From positions 1 to 64,000 of the forward strand of contig NZ_JADPRT010000005.1 of assembly GCF_015690355.1 (NCBI RefSeq): a stretch of 64,000 nucleotides of DNA. The letters run 5' to 3'. A program made the position numbers and the translations under genes. Source of the DNA: Streptacidiphilus fuscans. GTDB lineage: Bacteria; Actinomycetota; Actinomycetes; Streptomycetales; Streptomycetaceae. The notes under the pieces are model-generated. The model was not told the origin of the DNA. It ran no database searches and saw only the letters and a program-made list of their open reading frames with translations. Below are positions 17,812 to 27,416 of the stretch, piece by piece. Within the stretch, counting starts at the first letter, position 1. Every line of letters begins with the position of its first letter.

Positions 17812-18858
17812 ATGAACCCCTCACCCTCCCGCCCCCGCGGACGCCGGGTGCGTGCCGTGCTCGGTGTGGCCGTAGCGGCAGCGCTGCTCCCGGCATCCCA
17901 ACTCCTCGCCGCGCCACACGCGTCCGCCGCCCCCGCCGCCTCCGCCGCACCGGGCGCGTCCCAGTCGCACGGGGCCGACACCGCGGCCCGAAGCGCGGAC
18001 GGCGGCGTGGTCCACTTCGTCCGCAGCCACGGGCACCTGGTCCGGGTCGTCACCCACGGGCGCTACGGCATCGTCGCCGCCGACGGCACTTCGGCCGTCC
18101 CGGCCAGACGGCGCGCCAACTCCGGCGGCCTGCAGTACAACGGCGGCGTCGTGCAGCACAGCCCCAGGGTGTACCTGGTCTACTGGGGTTCCCAGTGGGA
18201 CAACGACAGCAACGGCATCCAGCCCTACATGACGAACCTCTTCAACGGGATCGGCACCAGCTCGGACAGCTGGTCTGCCACCACCACCCAGTACCCGGAC
18301 TCCAGCGGCACCGGACCCTCGTTCACCGGACCGGTACTGGCCGGCAGTTGGGTCGACGACAGCGCGCCCGCCCCGGCCGCCGCGCAGCAGGCCGACATCG
18401 CCGCCGAGGCCGACGCGGCCGCCTCCCACTTCGGCGTGGCCGGCGACCCGGACGCCCAGATCGTGGTGATGAGCCCGCACGGAACCTCCCCCGACGGCTG
18501 GCCCTCGTCCGGATTCTGCGCCTGGCACGACTACACCGGCAGCGTCTCGTACAGCAACATGCCCTACCAGCTCGACGCACCCAGCGGCAGCCGCTGCCCG
18601 AACGCGGCCTTGGGCGGCAAGCTGGACGCGTTCAGCATCGTCGAGGGGCACGAGTTCGCCGAATCCGTCACCGACCCGCAGCCGTCCAGCGGCTGGGTCG
18701 ACGCGAACGGCGAGGAAATCGGCGACCTGTGCGAGAGCAACTTCCAGGACGTCACCCTCTCGACCGGCACCTTCGCGATGCAGCCGCTGTGGAGCAACAA
18801 CGACGGCGGCTGCGTGATCACGCCGGGCTCGGGCACCGGTTCCGCCACGGCCCGCTGA
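17812..18858 (+). CDS. Secreted protein with HEFAE motif, possible metallopeptidase-like
   Basis: 348 aa from ATG 17812. Signal peptide VRAVLGVAVAAALLPASQLL, then an Ala/Ser-rich stretch. The mature part begins LQYNGGVVQHSPRVYLVYWG and contains paired cysteines (SSGFCAWHDY, SGSRCPNAA, IGDLCESNF, GGCVITPG). SIVEGHEFAESVTDP has an HExxE core followed by ANGEEIGDLC, reminiscent of zinc-peptidase metal sites, but classic HExxH is not present, so enzymatic activity is a hypothesis. It follows the acid peptidase and may be part of the same secreted set. Confidence 0.75.
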   Translation: MNPSPSRPRGRRVRAVLGVAVAAALLPASQLLAAPHASAAPAASAAPGASQSHGADTAARSADGGVVHFVRSHGHLVRVVTHGRYGIVAADGTSAVPARRRANSGGLQYNGGVVQHSPRVYLVYWGSQWDNDSNGIQPYMTNLFNGIGTSSDSWSATTTQYPDSSGTGPSFTGPVLAGSWVDDSAPAPAAAQQADIAAEADAAASHFGVAGDPDAQIVVMSPHGTSPDGWPSSGFCAWHDYTGSVSYSNMPYQLDAPSGSRCPNAALGGKLDAFSIVEGHEFAESVTDPQPSSGWVDANGEEIGDLCESNFQDVTLSTGTFAMQPLWSNNDGGCVITPGSGTGSATAR

Positions 18859-18860
18859 TC

Positions 18861-18880
18861 GGCCCGGCCCAGGCCGGGCC
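18861..18880 (+). terminator. Hairpin after the HEFAE-motif gene
   Basis: GGCCCGGC / GCCGGGCC stem with CCAG loop starts two bases after the stop; more G/C-rich complementarity continues downstream. Confidence 0.6.
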
Positions 18881-18938
18881 CTGCCGGGCCGGCCGACCCC
18901 TCGTGTGGCAGGCCCGGCAGGGATGCTAGAAAGCCCTG

Positions 18939-19526
18939 GTGACCGATCATCCTCAGCAGCCTCCGACCGTGCGTCTGTTCGTTGCGCTGGCCCCGCCCGA
19001 CGACGCCAAGGATGAGTTGGCGGGCGCCCTGCAGTTCGCCTACGAGAAATACGCCCACCTGCGGTGGAATCGGATCGAGGACTGGCACATCACTCTGGCG
19101 TTCCTCGGCGAGCTCCCGGTCACGCTCATCCCGCTCCTCCGGCCGGCCCTCGCCCGTCTGGCTGCGGGTCGTCCTTCCCTGGGCTTGGGCCTGGATGGCG
19201 GCGGCCACTTCGACGAGCGGCTGCTGTGGACCGGGATCGAGGGGGAGCTCGACGGACTGCACGTCCTTGCCGAGGACGTCCGGAACTCGGTGCGGGCCTG
19301 CGGCATCGCCTTCCAGGAGCGCCCGCTGCGCCCCCACCTGACGTTGGCCCGGGGACGGCGCGGTCAGCAGGCCGACATCCTGTCGGCGGCCGCGAGCCTC
19401 ACCGATTTCGCCGGCCGCACCTGGCAGGCCGAGCGTCTCCACCTGGTGGGCAGCAACATCGGCCGCGGCCCAGGGGTGATCCGCTACCGCGACATCGAGT
19501 CCTGGCGGCTCGCCGGCGGATCCTGA
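18939..19526 (+). CDS. thpR: RNA 2-prime,3-prime-cyclic phosphodiesterase (2H family)
   Basis: 195 aa from GTG 18939. The two catalytic HxTx motifs of the 2H phosphoesterase/LigT family are HITL (in EDWHITLAFLGEL) and HLTL (in LRPHLTLARGRR). The family opens 2-prime,3-prime-cyclic phosphates on RNA ends. Length and start (RLFVALAPPDDAKDEL) are standard. It stands alone between the secreted proteins and the converging dehydrogenase. Confidence 0.9.
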   Translation: MTDHPQQPPTVRLFVALAPPDDAKDELAGALQFAYEKYAHLRWNRIEDWHITLAFLGELPVTLIPLLRPALARLAAGRPSLGLGLDGGGHFDERLLWTGIEGELDGLHVLAEDVRNSVRACGIAFQERPLRPHLTLARGRRGQQADILSAAASLTDFAGRTWQAERLHLVGSNIGRGPGVIRYRDIESWRLAGGS

Positions 19527-19572
19527 CGGCTGGGGCGGCGCCGGGCCTGCCCTCCGTTCGTCTCGGCGTGGG

Positions 19573-20613
19573 TCAGCCGATGGTGGCGGTGTCGATGACG
19601 AAGCGGTAGCGGACGTCGGAGGCCAGGACTCGCTCGTAGGCCTCGTTGACCTGGTCGGCGGAGATCACCTCGATGTCTGCGCCGATGCCGTGTTCGGCAC
19701 AGAAGTCGAGCATCTCCTGGGTCAGGGCGATGCCGCCGATCATCGAACCGGTCAGGGTCCGACGAGCGCTGCTGAGCAGGAAGCCGTTGACGACCATCGG
19801 TGCGGGGCCGGCGCCGACGTTGACGAGGACGCCGTCCACGGTGAGCAGTCCGAGGTACGCGTTGACGTCGAGGTCGGCGCTGACGGTGTTGACGATCAGG
19901 TCGAACCGCCTGGCGAGCTCGGTGAACGTGGCCGGGTCGGAGGTCGCGTGGTAGTGGTCGGCACCGAGGCGGCGGCCGTCCTCCTGCTTCTTGAGCGACT
20001 GGGACAACACGGTGACCTCGGCGCCCAACGCGTGAGCGATCTTGACGGCCATGTGGCCCAGGCCACCGAGTCCGACGACCGCAACCTGCTTACCGGGGCC
20101 CGCGCTCCAGTGTCGCAGCGGGGCGTAGGTGGTGATGCCCGCGCACAGCAGCGGAGCGGCGGCGGCCGAATCGAGGCTGTCGGGGACGGACAGCACGAAG
20201 TCGGCGTCAACGACGATGTGGGTGGAGTACCCGCCCTGGGTGGTGGTGCCGTCGTGGTCGGTGAAGGCGTAGGTGAAGACCGGGCCTTCCGTGCAGTACT
20301 GCTCGTCGCCGCCGAGGCAGGGGGCGCACCGGCCGCAGGAGTTGACCAGGCAGCCGACCCCGACGCGGTCGCCGATCCGGTGCCGGGTGACGTCGGTACC
20401 GACCTCGGTGACGGTGCCGATGATCTCGTGGCCGGGGACGACGGGGAAAGGCTGGGGACCCCACTCGCCCCGGACGGTGTGGATGTCGGAGTGGCAGATG
20501 CCGACGTACTGAATGGCGATCAGGACGTCGTTCGGCCCGACGGGACGGCGTTCGACGGTGGTCGGGGCCAGCGGCAGGCCGGCGGCTGGGGCTGCGTAGG
20601 CTTTCACGCGCAT
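19573..20613 (-). CDS. Zinc-dependent NAD(P) alcohol dehydrogenase (YahK/CAD type)
   Basis: 346 aa from ATG 20613. Catalytic-zinc ligands are in GICHSDIH and VVPGHEIIG, the structural-zinc loop is [15 protein letters not shown], and the Rossmann motif is [13 protein letters not shown]. The sequence is closest in pattern to the cinnamyl-alcohol/YahK aldehyde reductases, which reduce aldehydes with NADPH. Divergent from a TetR regulator; a perfect palindrome between them is the probable operator, so induction by an aldehyde or alcohol via TetR is likely. Confidence 0.92.
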   Translation of the reverse strand: MRVKAYAAPAAGLPLAPTTVERRPVGPNDVLIAIQYVGICHSDIHTVRGEWGPQPFPVVPGHEIIGTVTEVGTDVTRHRIGDRVGVGCLVNSCGRCAPCLGGDEQYCTEGPVFTYAFTDHDGTTTQGGYSTHIVVDADFVLSVPDSLDSAAAAPLLCAGITTYAPLRHWSAGPGKQVAVVGLGGLGHMAVKIAHALGAEVTVLSQSLKKQEDGRRLGADHYHATSDPATFTELARRFDLIVNTVSADLDVNAYLGLLTVDGVLVNVGAGPAPMVVNGFLLSSARRTLTGSMIGGIALTQEMLDFCAEHGIGADIEVISADQVNEAYERVLASDVRYRFVIDTATIG

Positions 20614-20756
20614 GGCTGCTGTCCTTTGACGGGAGTGGGGCCGGGTTGAGTTGGCGGCGGGTGCAGTGGTGCCACCCGACGGGAGTCCCTTCCGTTGGGG
20701 GATCACGGCTCTGGCATCCAGATAACCGCGCTTCCCGGCGACGAGCGAGGCACCAC

Positions 20757-20778
20757 GGATGTACGTGCCGGTACATCC
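20757..20778. promoter_or_regulatory. Putative TetR operator
   Basis: GGATGTAC and GTACATCC flank a 6-bp centre (GTGCCG), a 22-bp inverted repeat midway in the divergent promoter of the alcohol dehydrogenase and tetR genes. Position and symmetry fit a TetR-dimer site. Confidence 0.6.
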
Positions 20779-20880
20779 CTCTCCTGGCGGGCAGGCTGTC
20801 AGGACGGGACGTGGATCCGGTGCCGCAGACCGCAGCTCCCGTGGACCTTCCGAAGCCGGGGAGGTGGATAGGGTGAGGGC

Positions 20881-21573
20881 GTGTCTGGTTCACCCTCTCC
20901 CTCCCCCGCCTCGTCCTCGTCCTCGTCCTCGGCTTCGTCCCCGGCTCCGTCCCCGGCGGAGCCCGCGTCGCCGCGGGGCGGCTCGTTGCGCAGCGAGTAC
21001 CGGGAGCTGACCCGGAAGCGGCTGCTCGACGCGGTGCGTGAAGTGCTGGAGGAGACGGACTACGCGGCCGCCACGGTCGAGGAGATCGTGCGGCGCGCCG
21101 GGGCGAGCCGGGCCACGTTCTACGTGCACTTCCGCTCCAAGGGGGAAGCGGCCGCAGCGCTGCTGGACCGGGTGACCCCCTCGGACCGGGGTGCCTATGC
21201 CAGCCTGCCCGAGGCGGCCCGGACGCGAGCCGGGCTGCGCCGCTGGCTGGAGGAGTCCTTGGACTGGTACGAGTCGCAGGCTCGACTGCTGGCGGCGCTC
21301 AACGAGGCGATGGCGGTCGAGGGTACGGTCGCCGAGCGCCGTTCGGCGGCGGTGGAGCGGCTGGTCGAGGCGCTGCCGGAGTACCTCGAACGCTGGGGGG
21401 ACCCGGCGCGGGCGCGGGTGCGCCTGCAGCTGCTGCTGCGGCAGTTCCACCAAGTGGCCATGGACACGGTGGTGCAGGGCGCATGGCAGCCTGACCGCGC
21501 ACTGCTGCTGGACGAGATGACGGAGGCGTGGTGGGCGGTCCTGGGCGGCGAGGAACGCGCGCCCAGGACCTGA
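20881..21573 (+). CDS. TetR-family transcriptional regulator
   Basis: 230 aa from GTG 20881. A Ser/Pro/Ala-rich tail of about 35 residues precedes the HTH ([20 protein letters not shown], then [20 protein letters not shown]). The C-terminal helical domain binds an unknown ligand. The true start could be later, at the TTG before RSEYREL, since the leading Ser-rich segment is coded by a repetitive TCC/TCG run. Divergent from the alcohol dehydrogenase, its likely target. Confidence 0.85.
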   Translation: MSGSPSPSPASSSSSSSASSPAPSPAEPASPRGGSLRSEYRELTRKRLLDAVREVLEETDYAAATVEEIVRRAGASRATFYVHFRSKGEAAAALLDRVTPSDRGAYASLPEAARTRAGLRRWLEESLDWYESQARLLAALNEAMAVEGTVAERRSAAVERLVEALPEYLERWGDPARARVRLQLLLRQFHQVAMDTVVQGAWQPDRALLLDEMTEAWWAVLGGEERAPRT

Positions 21574-21645
21574 CCACCACCCGGGGCCGAACCGCCGCCC
21601 GGGGACCTGCCCCCGGGGACCTGACCGCCACCCAGGCCCGCCGCG

Positions 21646-23298
21646 TCAGTCCGCGCCGACCCCGGTGAGCAGGCGCAGCTCCACCGCGTCCTGGTCCACA
21701 CCCGACGCGCCTCCGGTGCCGCCGCCAGCGCGGCCGTGGCGGCTCCCCGCCCAGCCGAGCAGGAACGACGCCGGGATCGAGACGATGCCGACGCTCTGCA
21801 GCGGGAACCAGGCGAAGTCGAGGGCGGGGAAGAGCGTGCCGGGTCCCCCGGAGACGGTGGGCGAGATCGCCTGCAGGCCGATGGCCAGCGCGGCGCCGCC
21901 GTAGACGGACCAGAGCAGGCCGGTGCGGTTGTATCCCCGCCAGAAGAGGCTGTGGACGAGGGCGGGCAGCACCGCGGACGCGGCAACCGTCACGGCCAGC
22001 ATGGAGAGGAACTGCACGTTGTAGCCCTGGGCGGCGATCGAGAGCAGGATGCCCACAGCGCCGAACAGCACCGCCGACCACCGGACCGTGCGGACCTCCT
22101 TGGCCTGGCTCAGGTGTCCGCGGCGGACGGCGTAGGCGTGGACGTCGTGCGCGAGGCTGGCGGCGGCCGTGAGGGTGATGCCGGCGACCACGGCGAGCAC
22201 GGTGACGAAGACGGTGCAGGCGACCGCCGTCAACAAGGTGACGCCCGCCGTGGTGGAGGGACCGCCCGCCAGGTTTCCGGCCAGAAGCAGCAGTGCCGCT
22301 TGGCCGTTGGGGTTGACGGCGGAGATCATGGCGCTGCCCACCACCGCGGCGGCGCCGATGCCGAGGACGGCCAGGGCGAGGCTGTAGACGCTCACCACGC
22401 CGAACGCGTACCGGGTGGCGCGGCGCGCTGTGGCACCGTCGGACATGGCGCTGATCCGCATGATCATGTGGGGCATGCAGGCCGCACCCAACACGACGGT
22501 GATGTGCAGCCCAGCGATGTTCACCGGGTTGCTCGCGGTGACGCCGAGCTGTGAGGTGGAGCGCAGGTAGGTGGCGGGGTGGCCGCTGCCCTGGGCGGCG
22601 GCGGAGAGAAGGGCGTCGGGGCTCCAGTGGAAGTGGGCGAGGAGGCAGACCGTCGCCCCGGCCAGGGTGACGGTGACCAGGAGCACCTTGGCGATCTGCA
22701 TCAGGCTGGTGCCTTTCATGCCGCCGGCGACCGTATAGGCGATCATCAGGGCGCCGATCAGCACGATGCAGGTCTGCTGCGCTCCGGCGCTGTTCATGCC
22801 GAGCAGCATGGCGGTGGCGGCGCCTGCGCCGCTCAGCTGGACGACCAGGAACGGCAGTGACACGGCGAGCGTGGCCACGGTCGCCGCGATCCTCGGCGCG
22901 CTGCCGGGGGCGCGCAACGCGAAGATGTCCCCCAGCGTGTACCGGCCGGCGTTCCGCAGTGGACGAGCGAGGACCAGCAGCGTGCCGAGCGCGAGCGCGG
23001 TGCTGACGTCGAGCAGGATGCCGTCGTAGCCGGACAGCGCGATGACGCCGGTGGTGCCGAGCATGGTCGCAGCGGAGGTGTAGTCCCCGGAGAGTGCGAG
23101 GCCGTTCTGAAACGGCGTCAGGTTGCGGTTTCCGGTGTAGAACTCCCCGATCTCGTCCCGGTCCGGCCCGACCAGGACGCAGAGCAGCAGCGCCAACCCG
23201 ACGAAGGCGAGGAACGCGATGAGCACCGGAGTGTGCGTGCCCTGGCCGGCGCCTGGCACCGGGGCGGAAGGCGCGGCGGCCAGCAGGGTCGGGCTCAC
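21646..23298 (-). CDS. Sodium/solute symporter, ActP-like (acetate/monocarboxylate)
   Basis: 550 aa from GTG 23298, overlapping the upstream stop by four bases (GTGA). About 13 membrane helices with SSS-family landmarks: FYTGNRNLTPFQNGLALSGD near the first helices, GTTGVIALSGYDG, and AYTVAGGMKGTSLMQIAKVL. Members with a DUF485 partner transport acetate or other short carboxylates using sodium. The coupled upstream membrane protein matches that arrangement. Confidence 0.9.
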   Translation of the reverse strand: MSPTLLAAAPSAPVPGAGQGTHTPVLIAFLAFVGLALLLCVLVGPDRDEIGEFYTGNRNLTPFQNGLALSGDYTSAATMLGTTGVIALSGYDGILLDVSTALALGTLLVLARPLRNAGRYTLGDIFALRAPGSAPRIAATVATLAVSLPFLVVQLSGAGAATAMLLGMNSAGAQQTCIVLIGALMIAYTVAGGMKGTSLMQIAKVLLVTVTLAGATVCLLAHFHWSPDALLSAAAQGSGHPATYLRSTSQLGVTASNPVNIAGLHITVVLGAACMPHMIMRISAMSDGATARRATRYAFGVVSVYSLALAVLGIGAAAVVGSAMISAVNPNGQAALLLLAGNLAGGPSTTAGVTLLTAVACTVFVTVLAVVAGITLTAAASLAHDVHAYAVRRGHLSQAKEVRTVRWSAVLFGAVGILLSIAAQGYNVQFLSMLAVTVAASAVLPALVHSLFWRGYNRTGLLWSVYGGAALAIGLQAISPTVSGGPGTLFPALDFAWFPLQSVGIVSIPASFLLGWAGSRHGRAGGGTGGASGVDQDAVELRLLTGVGAD

Positions 23299-23729
23299 CA
23301 CTCGGCCCGTCGATGCGTCGGGTTCCGGTTCCGTGCACCAGCGGTCGCGGCAGTCGCGGCGGCCTCCTGCTGCTCTTGGCGCGCCTTGATCCGGTCGGCT
23401 TCCGGGTCGAGTTCCCGGGCGAGGCGGCGGTCGTAGGCGAAGGTCGTGCACACGGCCAGGACCCCGAGTGCTCCGCAGAGCAGCAGACCCAGGTTGATCC
23501 GTCCGATCACCTCCCTCGCCAGCACTCCGGGCGCGGCTCCGGCCAGCAGCACGAGCGAGACAAAACAGGCGCCGTTCACGCTCACCAGCCGCCGGTCGAT
23601 CCGGCGGAGACTGTGCCGCAGTCCGTCGACCCTGACCGGCTCCGGCGACTGTGGCCGGACGTGCCGCGGCGGCTGCGACGCGCCACCGAATCCGGCTGGC
23701 GGCTGCCCTGAGCGGGACATGGGATGCAT
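23295..23729 (-). CDS. DUF485-like small membrane protein, symporter partner
   Basis: 144 aa from ATG 23729 (GAGGAG 9 bases before). Two membrane helices (ACFVSLVLLAGAAPGVLARE and LGLLLCGALGVLAVCTTFAY) are followed by YDRRLARELDPEADRIKARQ, a cytoplasmic tail typical of DUF485 proteins. DUF485 genes precede actP in acetate permease operons. The GTGA overlap indicates strict co-translation. A proline-rich N-terminus (about 50 residues) is longer than usual. Confidence 0.8.
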   Translation of the reverse strand: MHPMSRSGQPPAGFGGASQPPRHVRPQSPEPVRVDGLRHSLRRIDRRLVSVNGACFVSLVLLAGAAPGVLAREVIGRINLGLLLCGALGVLAVCTTFAYDRRLARELDPEADRIKARQEQQEAAATAATAGARNRNPTHRRAEW

Positions 23730-23844
23730 CGAAGCGCTCCTCGGTGCGAGAGGGAAAAGCGAGGGGGGACCGCGCGCCGCGTGCGCGGCCTCCGGACAGC
23801 GGCGATGGAGTGGCGTCAGCGTAGCCAGCCATGAGGTCACTGAC

Positions 23845-23858
23845 TAGACATACGTCTA
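23845..23858. promoter_or_regulatory. Inverted repeat upstream of the DUF485-symporter operon
   Basis: TAGAC-ATAC-GTCTA lies 116 bases before the DUF485 start, in an AT-richer patch that also could serve the forward S53 gene. The rest of the gap (23860-24208) is G/C-repetitive without a convincing gene; CTGAC-CGATC-GTCAG at 24150-24164, near the S53 start, is a second weak palindrome. Confidence 0.35.
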
Positions 23859-24208
23859 ATGAAGAGATGTCGTTTCACATACTGGTCGGTCGGCGGCCTG
23901 CTCGGCGCCGCGCTTCTCGCCGAAGGCGCGGGAGGGCGCGGGAGAGCGCGGGGAGAGCGCGGGCAAGGGCGCGGACGGCGCTCGGGATCGGCCTGGGTCA
24001 CCAGGCCCCCGGCCGCGTCGAACGCGCACGCTCGCAGGACGGCAGCCCGGGCCTCCGGCCGGGATGCTTCACGCAAGCGTGATGAGGAGACATGGACACG
24101 CCACATCACGGCAAATGTCGACTCCTAGCCTGGTCACCACATCGTCGCGCTGACCGATCGTCAGCTCACGGTGGCCACGCTCCACTTACGTCCCAGGAGG
24201 ACACAGCC

Positions 24209-25852
24209 GTGACGCTTCGCCTCAGGACCCTGGTCGGTCTGCTCGCCGCACCGCTCCCGATCCTCGCTCTCGCCGCCACGCCCGCCATCGCCGCGAACAC
24301 GCCCACCAGCACCGCCGCGGTGCGCGGTGACGTGTTGCCGGCTCTCAGCCACTCCGTGCGCACCGGCGCGATCGCGGCCAACCGCCGAATATCCGTCCAG
24401 GTCAGCCTCGCGCTGCGGGACCGGGCAGGACTCGCCGCCTTCCTGAACCAGGTGGCCGACCCCAAGTCCGCCCAGTACAAGCACTACCTGACGGTTCACC
24501 AGTTCGCCGCCAGGTTCGGAGCCACCGCCCCGACCATCGCGAAGGTCACCGCCTACCTCACCGCGCAGGGCCTGAAGGTCTCCGCGCCCACCGCCAACCA
24601 CCTCACCCTGTCGGCGACCGGGACCGCCGCGCAGATCGAGAAGGCCTTCGGCACCCGGCTGGCCACCTTCCACGAGGCCCGCACGGGACGTGACTTCTTC
24701 GCCAACACCGCCGCGCCGCAGCTCCCTGCCGCGATCGCCTCCGCGGTCTTGGACGTCTCCGGCCTGAACGACTACGCAAGGTTCGACTCCTACGCCGCAC
24801 CGGCGTCCATGCCCCGGGCGCAGTCCCACGCGGTCACCGGTCTCACCCCGACCAAGGCCCGCAGCGCCTACAACCTCACCTCCACCGTCGGCGCAGGCTA
24901 CAACGGCACCGGCTCGACCGTGGCGCTGCTGGAGTTCTCCGCGTTCAAGCAGACCGACATCACCAAGTACGACAGCAACTTCGCGCTCAAGCCGACCACA
25001 CCGACCGTCGTCAACGTCAGCGGCGGCACCACCGACCTGTCCGGCGAGGTCGAGGACGAACTCGACATCGAGGTCGTCCAGGCCATCGCGCCGGGCAGCA
25101 CGATCAAGGTCTACGAGGCTCCCAACAGCGACGCCGGCGAGGTGGCGGTCTACGCACAGCTCGTCAGTGACGACGTCCCGATCATCTCCACCAGTTGGGG
25201 TATCGACGAGGCCGACGAGACGCCCAGCAACCTCACCGCCGTCCATGCCGACCTCCAGGAGGCGGCCGCCCAGGGCCAGTCCGTCTACGCGGCCTCCGGT
25301 GACAACGGCTCCGACGACGCCGGGAACGGCGGCACCTCCGTCGACTTCCCCGCCAGCGACCCGTCCGTCACCGGAACCGGCGGCACCACCCTCGCGCTCA
25401 CCTCCGGCGGCGCCTGGTCCGCGGAGACCGCGTGGTCGGGCAGCGGCGGAGGCGTCTCCTCCGAGTTCGCCACCCCCGCCTACCAGACGCCCGTCAACAG
25501 CGGCAGCCACCGCACGGTCCCGGACGTCGCCGCCGACGCCGACCCGAACAGCGGCTGGGCCGTGTACAGCCAGGGAAGCTGGGGCGAGGTCGGCGGCACC
25601 AGCGCGGCAGCCCCCAACTGGGCTGCCTTCACCGCCATCTACGACAACGAGGCGAAGGCCAAGGGCAAGCCCGCCTTCGGCTTCGCCAACCCCACCATCT
25701 ACTCCCTGGCCCAGTCCACGCACTACAGCTCCGCCTTCCACGACATCACCACCGGCAGCAACGGCGCCTACAGCGCCCACGCCGGCTACGACCAGGTCAC
25801 CGGCTGGGGTTCCTACAACGGCGCCGGGTTCCTCAGCGCCGAGCTCGGCTGA
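24209..25852 (+). CDS. Secreted S53 serine-carboxyl protease (sedolisin/kumamolisin type)
   Basis: 547 aa from GTG 24209 with AGGAGG 10 bases upstream. Signal peptide to about residue 29, pro-kumamolisin activation domain about 40-190 (KHYLTVHQFAARFGA), catalytic domain from about 205. All catalytic residues are visible: Glu282 and Asp286 (VEDELDIEV), Asp365 (ASGDNG), Ser465 (GGTSAAAP). A C-terminal calcium site is suggested by HDITTGSNG and GYDQVTGWG. These enzymes work at acid pH after autocatalytic removal of the prodomain. Confidence 0.93.
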   Translation: MTLRLRTLVGLLAAPLPILALAATPAIAANTPTSTAAVRGDVLPALSHSVRTGAIAANRRISVQVSLALRDRAGLAAFLNQVADPKSAQYKHYLTVHQFAARFGATAPTIAKVTAYLTAQGLKVSAPTANHLTLSATGTAAQIEKAFGTRLATFHEARTGRDFFANTAAPQLPAAIASAVLDVSGLNDYARFDSYAAPASMPRAQSHAVTGLTPTKARSAYNLTSTVGAGYNGTGSTVALLEFSAFKQTDITKYDSNFALKPTTPTVVNVSGGTTDLSGEVEDELDIEVVQAIAPGSTIKVYEAPNSDAGEVAVYAQLVSDDVPIISTSWGIDEADETPSNLTAVHADLQEAAAQGQSVYAASGDNGSDDAGNGGTSVDFPASDPSVTGTGGTTLALTSGGAWSAETAWSGSGGGVSSEFATPAYQTPVNSGSHRTVPDVAADADPNSGWAVYSQGSWGEVGGTSAAAPNWAAFTAIYDNEAKAKGKPAFGFANPTIYSLAQSTHYSSAFHDITTGSNGAYSAHAGYDQVTGWGSYNGAGFLSAELG

Positions 25853-25926
25853 CACACCGTCAACATCACTCCCCCGACAGCCCATGGCGTCCCATAGCGG
25901 CCCATGACAGCCCGGGATCCACGCAG

Positions 25927-25957
25927 CCGGGCAGCCTCCATTCGGGAGGCTGCCCGG
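25927..25957. terminator. Bidirectional terminator between S53 gene and histidine kinase
   Basis: Perfect 13-bp stem CCGGGCAGCCTCC / GGAGGCTGCCCGG with loop ATTCG between two convergent genes. Confidence 0.85.
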
Positions 25958-25964
25958 TGCAGCA

Positions 25965-27416
25965 TCACGCGGCCAGGACGACCAGGCCGGTCAGCCGGAA
26001 GCAGGCGCCGCCGCCGTCCGCCCCATGCAGGGACTCGGCCGTCAGGTCCGCGCCGTGGGCGCGGGCGATCTGGCGGGCCATGGCGAGGCCGAGGCCGGAA
26101 CCGGGGAGGGAGCGGGCGGCGCCCGCGCGGTAGAAGCGGTCGAAGAGGTAGGGCAGGTCGTCGTCGGAGATGCCAGGCCCGTGGTCGCGGACGGAGAGCT
26201 CCAGCGTGTCACCGGCTGGGCCGCGCGCCACGTGGACCTCGACCGGCCCGCGTCCGGCGCCGAACTTGGCCGCGTTGTCGAGAAGGTTCGCCAGCAGGCG
26301 GGACAGGCGGGCGGGCACGCCCGAGACGAGTGCGTCGGTGACCCCCGGACCGCGGGTCAGGGAGAACTCCTGCCCGGGCCAGTGCTCGCGGGCTGCGGCG
26401 ACAGCGTGCTCGATCAGCGGGAACACCCGGACGTGTTCCAACAGCGCCTGCGGCTCCTCGTCGCGGGCGAGTTCGACGAGATCGTTGACCATGCCGGTGA
26501 GTTCACGCAGCTGACGACCGAGCGCACCGGACGCGCGGTCGCGCTGTGCGTCGGTCAGCCGGTCGGCGCGGGCCAGGAGTTCGACGTTGGTGCGCAGCGC
26601 GGTGAGCGGGGTGCGCAGTTCGTGGGAGGCGTCGGCGACGAGTCTGCGCTGCGCGGTGACCGACTGTTCGAGGGCGTCGAGCATGGTGTTGAAACTGTCG
26701 CCGAGACGGGTGATCTCGTCCGGGCGGTGCCGGGACGTGGCGTGGGAGGCGATGCGGTGGTGCGGATCGCGGGTGCGGGTGATGCGTTCGACCGTGGCCG
26801 TCAGGCGGGTGACCGGGCGCAGGCCGGTACGGGAGACCCACCAGCCGAGCAGTCCGGCGACCAGGACACCGGCGGCACCGGTCGCGGCCAAGATCGCGGC
26901 TGACTGACTCACCGCCCGCTGCACCCCGTCGGAACGCAGCGCGGCTTGGAGGGCTACCCCGGAACGGAACCGGGTGACGAGCATCCGGGCGGGCTGCCCG
27001 TCGACGGTGGTCGCGGTGTAGTACGGCGCGCGTGTCCCGGCCGCGACCTCGCGGACGGCCGGACCGACGGGAAGTACGTACGCGTCGGCGGGTGCGCGGG
27101 GGTCGCGGGCGGGATCGGCCGGGACCACCTGGGTGCAGGCGGGAGCGGCCAGGTAGCGGCACTGCCCCGCCAGGACGCCGGGCGGGTCGTCGCCGTGCTG
27201 CTGCACGGCGACGGTGGCGGCCTGGGTGAGGTCCAGGTCGAGTTGGTGGGTGAGCTCGTAGCGGATCAGGACGAAGGCGGCCCAGCTCAGAGCGAGTGCG
27301 ACAGCGGCGACGGCGAGGGCGGCGGTGCAGGCGAGCCGGGCCCGCAAGGTGAGGGCGGGCAGCCTCGGCGGCCACAGGGCGGTGCCGCGCGCCGGCCGTG
27401 CGGAACGCAGGCTCAC
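25965..27416 (-). CDS. Sensor histidine kinase (MprB/EnvZ-like)
   Basis: 483 aa from GTG 27416, overlapping the response regulator stop (GTGA). Two membrane helices (about 26-50 and about 185-205) bracket an extracytoplasmic sensor region with one Cys pair (GQCRYLAAPACTQV). HAMP follows, then HisKA with the phosphorylated His in DASHELRTPLTALRTNVELL, the N box NLLDNAAKF, and G boxes DHGPGI and GSGLGLAMA. The partner is the regulator next to it. The signal is unknown; the divergent murG-like gene suggests a cell-envelope role. Confidence 0.93.
   Translation of the reverse strand: MSLRSARPARGTALWPPRLPALTLRARLACTAALAVAAVALALSWAAFVLIRYELTHQLDLDLTQAATVAVQQHGDDPPGVLAGQCRYLAAPACTQVVPADPARDPRAPADAYVLPVGPAVREVAAGTRAPYYTATTVDGQPARMLVTRFRSGVALQAALRSDGVQRAVSQSAAILAATGAAGVLVAGLLGWWVSRTGLRPVTRLTATVERITRTRDPHHRIASHATSRHRPDEITRLGDSFNTMLDALEQSVTAQRRLVADASHELRTPLTALRTNVELLARADRLTDAQRDRASGALGRQLRELTGMVNDLVELARDEEPQALLEHVRVFPLIEHAVAAAREHWPGQEFSLTRGPGVTDALVSGVPARLSRLLANLLDNAAKFGAGRGPVEVHVARGPAGDTLELSVRDHGPGISDDDLPYLFDRFYRAGAARSLPGSGLGLAMARQIARAHGADLTAESLHGADGGGACFRLTGLVVLAA

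Noticed and set aside
23831-24128. Two overlapping forward ORFs before the S53 gene
   Set aside because: Sequence is a G/C-rich quasi-repeat, translations are low-complexity Arg/Gly, no ribosome-binding site.
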